Source: an uncultured Collinsella sp. (lineage in GTDB: Bacteria > Actinomycetota > Coriobacteriia > Coriobacteriales > Coriobacteriaceae). From it: 64,000 nt of DNA. Each line of letters starts with the position of its first letter. Within the stretch, counting starts at the first letter, position 1. The notes below the pieces were generated by a model. It saw only the letters and a list, made by a program, of their open reading frames with translations, was not told the DNA's origin and made no database searches. Shown here piece by piece: positions 55,000-64,000 of this stretch. The stretch spans positions 1 to 64,000 of the forward strand of contig UQKL01000004.1 in the NCBI GenBank assembly GCA_900541695.1, read 5' to 3'. The translations under genes were made by a program, and so were the position numbers.

Positions 55000-56895
55000 A
55001 TGGATGCTCGCGTCAAGCAGCTTGTAAATATGATCGAGGACGCTCAGCCTGTCGCTGTCGCGGTACTTGCCAAGCGTCTCGAGGTAAGCGAGCGCGCCGT
55101 GAGAAACTATATCCATCGCGCAAACGACAGCCTTGCAGGGGTTGCACGCATCGTTGGCAGCAAGGGGCAGTATCGTATCGATGTTGCACGTGCAGATGAG
55201 CTTGCTCGCTTGCTAGACGGTGTGGCTCTGGCCCATCCGGGCATTCCTGATACGCGCGATGGCCGTGTGTCCTTCCTTCTTAACGACCTCCTCATGCGGT
55301 CCCAGTGGGTGACGATTGAGGAGTATGCGGATTTACTCTACGTTTCGGCGCGGACTCTGTCCAATGACATGCGTCTGGTAGAGCAGAAACTCGCCCAATT
55401 TGACTTAACGCTCGAAAAGCGCCCACGCTACGGAATCCGCGTTGCGGGCGGGGAGTCACAACGGCGCCTGTGCCTGGCCTCGCTGGTGAGGCCCGTGTTG
55501 CCCGACACCGACGATGCAAAGCTCGCCGAGCGCCTGCGGGCCATCGCCGCATGTGTGGACGATGCCCTGACGGCCTCGCCCGTCACGGTGAGCTCGCTGG
55601 CATCCCGCAATCTCATCATGCATCTTTACATTGCTCTTGGCCGCATCGAGCAGGGCTGCTATGTCCCAGCTGCAGAATCGGACGTTCAAAAACTGGAGGG
55701 AACGCGCGAATACGCCGCGGCTTTCCAGATTGCCGCAAACATCAAGGATGCCCTGGGCGTGAGCATGCCCCGAGAAGAGGTTGCCTTTATCGCAATCCAT
55801 TTGCTCGGCAGGGGCACGGGCGTGCCCGAGAAGGGCTCTGCCGTTATCTCGGACGAGATGTGGGAGATTGCTTCCGAGATGGTACGTGCGGTCAACGATG
55901 AGTTTAGGTTTGACTTTAGCGGCGATCTTGAACTTCGCATGAACCTTGCTCGGCATATCGGCCCTCTGGGCTATCGCCTTGAATATCACATGCATATGGA
56001 TAACCCCATGCTGCCCGATATCAAGACGAGGTTTCCGTTGGCCTATTCGATGGCAGCTGGCACCTCGCAGGTACTCGAGCGTCATTTTGGCAGCCAGCCC
56101 TCTGATGAAGAGCTCGGCTACATCGCCATGGCATTTGCCCTGGCCCTCGAGCAGCAAGCCGACCAGCCGCGTCGCAAGCGCATCCTGATCGTGTGCGCCT
56201 CGGGAGCGGGAAGCGCCCGTATGCTCGAGCACCAGTACCGCAAGCAGTTTGGCATGTATATCGATTCGATTGAGACATGCGATGTCGCCCGCGTGGGAAC
56301 GTTCGATTTTTCGCACATCGACTACGTGTTCACAACGGTGCCGCTCAACGTCAAGTTGCCCGTGCCCGTCCGCGAGGCCGATTTCTTCTTGGAGACGAGC
56401 GATGTCAACGCTATCCGCAAGGTGCTGAGCGACGACACTGCGCAATCGGACTCCGTAAGCTCTTTCTTTAGCCGTGCCCTGTTCTTCAACCGCGTTGAGG
56501 CGCCGTCGAAGCAGGCCGTTCTCCGATATCTCTCCGAGCGCGCCGTCGAGAGCGGCCGTGTCGATGCCCAGTTTGCCCAAGAGGTCGCCGAGCGCGAGAG
56601 CGCGAGTGCCACCTCGTTTGGCAATGGGGTAGCCATGCCCCATGGGATGCATCCCTTGAGCGCCGAGGCCTTTGTTACCGTGGGCCTGCTCGAACATCCC
56701 ATTCTTTGGGACGAATACGGCCATGAGGTCGATATCGTCTTTATGGTGTCGTTTGCCCGGTCGGGCGGCGATGAGGCGCGGATCTTGAGCTCACTGCTCG
56801 CCGAGATCTTTATGGACCGCCAGGGGGTCGAGCGCCTACGCGAGCGCCGGTCCTGGCATGAGCTGATGGCGCTTGTGCAAGCGCATACGGCTTAA
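55000..56895 (+). CDS. licR: LicR-type PRD transcriptional activator with EIIB and EIIA modules
   Basis: A 631-aa regulator of beta-glucoside PTS genes. It has an N-terminal HTH (residues 10-60), a second Mga-type HTH (about 90-145), two PTS regulation domains whose histidines are in IAIHLLGRGTG and LARHIGPLGYRLEYHMHMDNP, an EIIB-like domain with the phosphorylatable Cys in LIVCASGAGSARM (about 405), and an EIIA-like domain with the histidine in GVAMPHGMHP near 546. Phosphorylation of these sites ties its activity to sugar flow. AAAGGAGGAGG precedes the ATG. It lies 119 bases upstream of the PTS genes it presumably activates. Confidence 0.92.
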   Translation: MDARVKQLVNMIEDAQPVAVAVLAKRLEVSERAVRNYIHRANDSLAGVARIVGSKGQYRIDVARADELARLLDGVALAHPGIPDTRDGRVSFLLNDLLMRSQWVTIEEYADLLYVSARTLSNDMRLVEQKLAQFDLTLEKRPRYGIRVAGGESQRRLCLASLVRPVLPDTDDAKLAERLRAIAACVDDALTASPVTVSSLASRNLIMHLYIALGRIEQGCYVPAAESDVQKLEGTREYAAAFQIAANIKDALGVSMPREEVAFIAIHLLGRGTGVPEKGSAVISDEMWEIASEMVRAVNDEFRFDFSGDLELRMNLARHIGPLGYRLEYHMHMDNPMLPDIKTRFPLAYSMAAGTSQVLERHFGSQPSDEELGYIAMAFALALEQQADQPRRKRILIVCASGAGSARMLEHQYRKQFGMYIDSIETCDVARVGTFDFSHIDYVFTTVPLNVKLPVPVREADFFLETSDVNAIRKVLSDDTAQSDSVSSFFSRALFFNRVEAPSKQAVLRYLSERAVESGRVDAQFAQEVAERESASATSFGNGVAMPHGMHPLSAEAFVTVGLLEHPILWDEYGHEVDIVFMVSFARSGGDEARILSSLLAEIFMDRQGVERLRERRSWHELMALVQAHTA

Positions 56896-57014
56896 GACTT
56901 CTTTTGTCGATAACCCTGTCTGTCTACCTGCAATAAACCTCGAGGATTGCGGGCGGGAGATAGGCGTTTCGAATATTCAAGTACAAACCAAACATCACGG
57001 GAGAGGAGACCGTT

Positions 57015-57341
57015 ATGGACGATCAGGGAACCGAGATGGTTTCGTTTCAGCTGGTCGCTGCAGCGGGAGAGGCACGCAGCCTTGCCTTCGAAGCCCTTGA
57101 AAAGGCAAAAGCGGGGGATTTTGACGCCGCCGCCAAACTCATGAAGCAGTCAAAGGATGCGGGAATCAAGGCTCACCACATCCAAACGCAGCTGCTTTCG
57201 ACTGAGGCAGCGGGCGAGCATCTGTCGGTGGATGTGTTGCTGGTCCATGCTCAGGACCACCTCATGTGCTCCATGCTTGCTCAGGAGCTCGTGCAGGAGC
57301 TGATCTGCCTGTATGAGTGCACTGCAACCAAGAACGCCTAG
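57015..57341 (+). CDS. celC: lactose/cellobiose-family PTS EIIA
   Basis: A 108-aa helical EIIA. The phosphorylated histidine should be the one in the VDVLLVHAQDHLM segment (about residues 74-83). GAGAGGAGACC precedes the ATG. It receives phosphate from HPr and passes it to the EIIB encoded 46 bases downstream. Confidence 0.93.
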   Translation: MDDQGTEMVSFQLVAAAGEARSLAFEALEKAKAGDFDAAAKLMKQSKDAGIKAHHIQTQLLSTEAAGEHLSVDVLLVHAQDHLMCSMLAQELVQELICLYECTATKNA

Positions 57342-57387
57342 CGGCGTGCGGTGACTATCCAACCAATCAATGCGAAGGGAATCCCTT

Positions 57388-57681
57388 ATGAAGATCCTTC
57401 TTGTTTGCGCAGCTGGTCTGTCTACAAGCATTCTGATGAAGAAACTCGAGAAATATGCGGAGCAAAACGGCATCGAGCTCGATATCGATGCGGTGGGTAT
57501 CGGCGAGTATCAGGAGACGTGCGCCAATTATGACGTGCTGCTCTTGGGGCCGCAGGTGTCCTACCAGCTCAACACCGTCAAGCAGGGGAGCGGTAAGCCG
57601 ACCGCGGTCATCCCCGCACAGGACTACGGCATGGGCAACGCCGCCAACGTGCTGGCACTCGCCCAGTCGCTGTTGGGTTAG
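57388..57681 (+). CDS. celA: lactose/cellobiose-family PTS EIIB
   Basis: A 97-aa EIIB with the active Cys in the N-terminal loop LLVCAAGLSTS (Cys7). AAGGGAATCCC precedes the ATG at 57388; the longer frame from 57370 lacks a site. It phosphorylates the sugar bound by the EIIC encoded 9 bases downstream. Confidence 0.93.
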   Translation: MKILLVCAAGLSTSILMKKLEKYAEQNGIELDIDAVGIGEYQETCANYDVLLLGPQVSYQLNTVKQGSGKPTAVIPAQDYGMGNAANVLALAQSLLG

Positions 57682-57690
57682 GAGGCAACC

Positions 57691-60496
<2,806 letters not shown>

Positions 60497-60512
60497 CTCT
60501 TGCAGGTCTGTT

Positions 60513-60547
60513 GCCCCCGCGGTCCGCTTCGGCCGCGGGGGCTTTTG
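60513..60547 (+). terminator. terminator of the celCAB-GH1 operon
   Basis: GCCCCCGCGG and CCGCGGGGGC form a 10-bp GC stem followed by TTTTGTT, 17 bases after the stop. Confidence 0.92.
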
Positions 60548-60589
60548 TTATTGAGGCGGCTGTTCATGAGGAGCATTGCAGGCTGCGGA

Positions 60590-60949
60590 AACCCGGCACT
60601 TGGGGACGTTCCTTTCCTGCCGGCAGCTTGGGACAGTCCTTAAAGGCCGCATCGATCAACTGCGGAAAGCACATCCCAGAATGAGCGTCCAACATGGGGT
60701 GCGGTTTCCCTTGAGGCCCTCAATCGGAAAATGCATCCCGGATTATTGTCGAAAAGCGGTCCCTAGTTTCCCAAACGGGCCGCTAACGGAAAGCGCACCC
60801 CGCTATTGGGCCCCAAAGCAGGATGCGCTTTCCGTGCTGGCAGTTCCAAGCAGTTCGGGATGGCCCTTTTCGTCTGCTCTCGGCCGGCGTCCGTAAGACT
60901 GTCCCCGACGACCACTCATTTAAGTCTGTCCCCAATGAGTGCCCAATGA
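60590..60949. repeat. GGGGAC-family repeat interrupted by a GGAAAGCG-family cluster
   Basis: The outer parts (60591-60642 and 60898-60949) match the GGGGAC element at 54691-54833. Between them about 255 bases carry GGAAAGC/GCTTTCC palindromes, including CGGAAAGCGCA (60787-60797) with TGCGCTTTCCG (60824-60834), the family also found at 26696-26866. One repeat seems to have entered the other. The 3' end abuts the stop codon of the C39-like gene. Confidence 0.75.
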
Positions 60950-61984
60950 CTAGTAGTAGGCCCACATGGCTTCGACTTCGTTGAGGACCTCTACGACGCC
61001 CCAGCGGCGGGCGCTGCGGCTGGCCGAGTTGGGATCGAAGACTTCAATCTGGTCGGCGTCGTCAATACCGTAAAGTACAATGTAGTGGCCCACGTTGGTA
61101 AAGGTGCCCGGCCGAACGGCGGCGATGACGGGCGCTCCCGAACGCAGCGCCTGAGTCATCGAGTCGCGATCGTTATGAAGCTCCGTTCCGTTAAGTCCCA
61201 ACTGCCACGCACCGCTCGTCATAAACGACCATTCGGTTGCACCGGTGGGGGCGTAATTGCCTGCCTCGGAAAGCGCGCACATATCGACGGGAGTCATATC
61301 GGTGCGTCCCGTCTTAAAGATATAGACCATGGTGAGGCACGTAGGCCCGCAGGCATTTTGGCGGATGGTACCGCCGGCGTAAGGCAGCTCCGACCATGCA
61401 GGGTCGATCTGATAGATATGGGGCATCGTGCCGGCTTGCCATTGCGAGCGCGGGGTCGAAAAGGCGAAAGAATAACCGGGCGCGACGGGGGCCTTGAGCA
61501 GCTTGTCTTCGGCGGTGGGCTCGAGACCGGCCGAGCCGTGGGACATACAGGAGCTCATAAGCACAAAGACCAGACAGATGAGGATAGAGCACAGTGCGAG
61601 GCAAAGCCGACGAGCCGGCAGGGCGGGGGCATTCACGTACGATGTCGAGCGGTAGGGCTTGCCGTCGCGTCCGCCTTGGGGATGCGAAAAGAAGCGGTTG
61701 ATATGGCTGCCGGGCTGACGTGCGCCGTTGCGGCGCAGTTGCGGAACCTCGGCTTGGCGCTGTCGAGTGCGCGCGCCCAAGCGGCTATCTTGCTGTGCGC
61801 TTGTGCCCGTGCTCGGACGGCCACTCTGCCGTGTTCTGTTTGTCTGCTGCCGAGACGAAGGCCTGGGTTGCTCTTGAGGGCGTTGCGGATTGCTGCTCGT
61901 GGCACTTCTGGGCGTCGGCGTGGTGCGGCCAGCAAGGCGAACGCTTTGTCGCCGTTGATCACCGTCGTTGTATCCGTATGCCAT
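60950..61984 (-). CDS. membrane-anchored C39-like cysteine peptidase
   Basis: A 344-aa protein. Residues 1-120 are hydrophilic, rich in Arg, Gln, Ser and Pro and probably disordered in the cytoplasm. One membrane span (about 127-150) follows, and a C39-like peptidase domain (about 185-344) lies outside. Its catalytic residues are visible: Cys in QNACGPTCLTM, His in GHYIVLYG and Asp in FDPNS. Such exported domains cleave peptides or wall-linked proteins; the substrate is unknown. AAGGCGGTACGA precedes the ATG. No ABC transporter is fused or adjacent. Confidence 0.82.
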   Translation of the reverse strand: MAYGYNDGDQRRQSVRLAGRTTPTPRSATSSNPQRPQEQPRPSSRQQTNRTRQSGRPSTGTSAQQDSRLGARTRQRQAEVPQLRRNGARQPGSHINRFFSHPQGGRDGKPYRSTSYVNAPALPARRLCLALCSILICLVFVLMSSCMSHGSAGLEPTAEDKLLKAPVAPGYSFAFSTPRSQWQAGTMPHIYQIDPAWSELPYAGGTIRQNACGPTCLTMVYIFKTGRTDMTPVDMCALSEAGNYAPTGATEWSFMTSGAWQLGLNGTELHNDRDSMTQALRSGAPVIAAVRPGTFTNVGHYIVLYGIDDADQIEVFDPNSASRSARRWGVVEVLNEVEAMWAYY

Positions 61985-62344
61985 TCGTACCGCCTTGTCT
62001 CATGTATAACCTGTCTATCCTACAAAAAAGATGTGCAACAAATGGGTCCGTGCGTCAAAAGCTCGGTAAACGGTACGAAAGGCGCAAAACACACGGCCTC
62101 AAAAACATCTCTATATGCGTCCGATGAGCGTACGCCCGTCGGACGGGCGACAACAATGAGCGGCAAACCGTGCCGTTCGTCCCAAAAACGGCGCCGCTCG
62201 TTTTGCAGTTCTGCCTTCGGTCGAGCCACAAGCGGCGCTGCTGTGCCAAGGCCGTATTGTAAAGCCACGAAATAAAAGCGCGCGGCAAAACAGACCGCGC
62301 AAGGGGTGACGCCGGGGGGCGTCAAAAAGGAAAGGAGGGGAACA
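61985..62344 (+). other. intergenic region between C39-like gene and permease
   Basis: About 360 bases with no supportable gene. It contains hairpins (GTCCGA with TCGGAC at 62118-62143; GCGCGG with CCGCGC at about 62280-62300) upstream of the permease, perhaps leader structures. AAAGGAGGGG at 62330-62339 is the permease ribosome binding site. Confidence 0.45.
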
Positions 62345-63796
62345 ATGGCGGACAAGAACGCAGAAGTTGCAGTCGAGGACAACGGCGGCATGAAGAAAAC
62401 GCTTTCGCTCTGGAACTTCTTCACCATCGGTTTCGGTGCCATCATCGGTACCGGTTGGGTTCTGCAGGTCGGCGACTGGATGGTCGTGGGCGGCGGTCCC
62501 GTTCCCGCTATGATTGCATTCCTCTTGGGCGCAATCTTCCTCGTGCCCGTCGGAGCTGTTTTCGGTGAGCTCACGGCTGCTATCCCCATTTCGGGCGGCA
62601 TCGTCGAGTATGTCGATCGTAGCTTTGGCCGTACGATGAGCTACATCACCGGCTGGCTCCTGGCCCTGGGCAACGGCATCCTGTGCCCGTGGGAGGCCAT
62701 CGCCATCTCGACTCTCGTGTCCGAGATGTTCGGCAGCCTGCCCGGCCTTGAGTGGCTGCGCGCCGTCAAGCTCTACACCATCCTGGGCGCCGACGTTTAC
62801 CTGTTCCCGACGCTGATCGCGCTCGGCTTTGCAGCCTACGTCATCTTCCTCAATTTCCGCGGTGCCAGCTCGGCCGCCAAGCTGCAGGCCTTCCTGACCA
62901 AGGCCCTGCTCTGCGGCATGCTGCTCGCCATGGGTGTCTCGCTGTTCACCGGCTCGCCTGACAACGCCATGCCCGTGTTCTCCCAGGTCACCGGTGCTGG
63001 CGGCGGCAAGCCTGCTACCGAGGGCACCAGCCTGTTCGCAGGCATCGTTTCGGTCCTGGTTCTGACCCCGTTCTTCTATGCCGGCTTCGACACCATTCCT
63101 CAGCAGGCTGAGGAAGCAGCCGAGGGCCTCAACTGGAACAAGTTCGGTAAGATCATCTCCCTGGCCCTGCTGGCCGCCGGCGGCTTCTACATGGTCTGCA
63201 TCTACTCGTTCGGCACCATCCTCGACTGGCATGAGTTTGTTAAGAGCCCGGTTCCCGCGCTTGCCTGTCTCAAGGGCATCAACATGCTCCTGTACCTGGC
63301 CATGCTCGTCATCGCCACGCTTGGACCCATGGGCCCGATGAACTCCTTCTACGGCGCCACGAGCCGCATCATGCTCGCCATGGGCCGAAAGGGCCAGCTG
63401 CCCGAGAAGTTCGCCGAGGTCGATCCCAAGTCCGGCGCTCCCAAGCTCGCCTGCGTCGTTCTGGGCGTCATCACCGTCGTCGGTCCGTTCCTGGGCAAGA
63501 ACATGCTCATCCCTCTGACCAACGTGTCGGCTCTCGCCTTCATCTTCTCCTGCGGCATGGTCGCCCTCGCTTGCCTGCGCATGCGCTTCACCGAGCCCGA
63601 CCTGCCTCGTCCCTACGAGGTGCCCGGCGGCAAGTTTGGCATCAGCCTCGCTATCGTTGCCTGCGGCACCATCATTGGCCTGCTCGTGATCCCGTTCTCT
63701 CCCGCCTCCCTCAACATGGTGGAGTGGAGCATCGTGATCGGCTGGCTGGCTGTTGGCCTGGCCCTCATGGCCTTCACCAATTCGCGCAAAAAATAA
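62345..63796 (+). CDS. APC-family amino-acid permease
   Basis: A 483-aa transporter with 12 predicted membrane segments. The first segment carries the APC motif GFGAIIGTGWV near residue 32, where substrate backbone is bound; the second conserved region PFFYAGFDTIPQQAEEA is near 250. AAAGGAGGGG decides the ATG at 62345. The amidohydrolase gene begins 131 bases downstream, so the pair may import and hydrolyse an amide or amino-acid derivative. Confidence 0.9.
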   Translation: MADKNAEVAVEDNGGMKKTLSLWNFFTIGFGAIIGTGWVLQVGDWMVVGGGPVPAMIAFLLGAIFLVPVGAVFGELTAAIPISGGIVEYVDRSFGRTMSYITGWLLALGNGILCPWEAIAISTLVSEMFGSLPGLEWLRAVKLYTILGADVYLFPTLIALGFAAYVIFLNFRGASSAAKLQAFLTKALLCGMLLAMGVSLFTGSPDNAMPVFSQVTGAGGGKPATEGTSLFAGIVSVLVLTPFFYAGFDTIPQQAEEAAEGLNWNKFGKIISLALLAAGGFYMVCIYSFGTILDWHEFVKSPVPALACLKGINMLLYLAMLVIATLGPMGPMNSFYGATSRIMLAMGRKGQLPEKFAEVDPKSGAPKLACVVLGVITVVGPFLGKNMLIPLTNVSALAFIFSCGMVALACLRMRFTEPDLPRPYEVPGGKFGISLAIVACGTIIGLLVIPFSPASLNMVEWSIVIGWLAVGLALMAFTNSRKK

Positions 63797-63927
63797 CGCC
63801 TAGCCGGGGCGGATCGGGTGCGCGGAATCCTCTCTCCCGCGCACCGAACCCGGCACCACTTGGGTAGTTTTGTGAGGCCTTAACCCAACGCGGCCTCGCC
63901 CACTATATGGATCCATAAGGAGGAACC

Positions 63928-64000
63928 ATGTCCACTAAGTATGCAATCGTTGGCGGCAAGCTCATCGACGGTACCGGTGCCGAGCCGGTCGAGAACTCCC
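63928..64000 (+). CDS. amidohydrolase family protein, N-terminal fragment
   Basis: The first 24 codons (MSTKYAIVGGKLIDGTGAEP...) have the beta-strand start typical of metal-dependent amidohydrolases of the imidazolonepropionase type. AAGGAGGAACC precedes the ATG. The rest, with the metal-binding HxH, lies outside the window. Confidence 0.75.
   Translation, partial: MSTKYAIVGGKLIDGTGAEPVENS

Overview
The window looks like a chromosome segment of a high-GC Gram-positive anaerobe, most likely a Collinsella-type coriobacterium (Actinomycetota). This is inferred from gene content: an actinobacterial FHA / PP2C / RodA-PbpA / PknB cluster, a one-piece pyruvate:ferredoxin oxidoreductase, a mannose-family PTS followed by a DUF956 gene, carbamate kinase, a LicR/cellobiose PTS cluster and membrane-spanning LuxR regulators. 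No rRNA or other species marker is present.

Layout. 0-2 kb: two small membrane-anchored hypotheticals bracketed by 35-bp palindromic repeats, then three tandem 55-bp inverted repeats on an 80-bp period. 2-7 kb: clpB, a small acidic protein and a membrane-anchored hypothetical. 7-12 kb: a TetR regulator with a membrane protein, divergent (across two TTGAC-N5-GTCAA operators) from a multidomain Fe-S flavoprotein and an orphan hypA. 12.5-16 kb: manXYZ, DUF956 and tRNA-Arg(CCT) with tRNA-derived scars beside it. 16-26.5 kb (minus strand): a six-gene cell-wall signalling operon in the order kinase, fhaA-like, fhaB-like, PP2C, rodA-pbpA fusion, pknB.

27-33 kb: a membrane LuxR regulator built from two sensor+HTH modules, a secreted protein, a three-gene ABC transporter and a second exported protein. 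33-38 kb: a YcxB-like protein, dnaX, ybaB and recR. 38.5-42 kb: a second kinase/FHA operon.

42.2-48.9 kb is the most unusual part: an AT-richer, partly decayed island between an intact FHA gene and a truncated second copy of it. On the minus strand it carries a radical SAM/SPASM maturase, two homologous Cys/Asp-rich peptides of 67 and 59 aa that share the N-terminus MKHIHP (both too short to be obvious genes), and a 35-aa membrane peptide. On the plus strand it carries a frameshifted methyltransferase and an ABC transporter split by one amber codon. I read this as a ranthipeptide-like RiPP locus. Its lesions, including a one-base slip in a T5 run at the maturase start, suggest phase variation or recent decay.

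49-64 kb: nifJ ending in a compound palindrome with perfect 29-bp outer arms, arcC, a licR-celC-celA-celB-6-phospho-beta-glucosidase cluster, a C39-like membrane protein, an APC amino-acid permease and the start of an amidohydrolase that runs off the window. Five families of short palindromic repeats are scattered through the intergenic regions.
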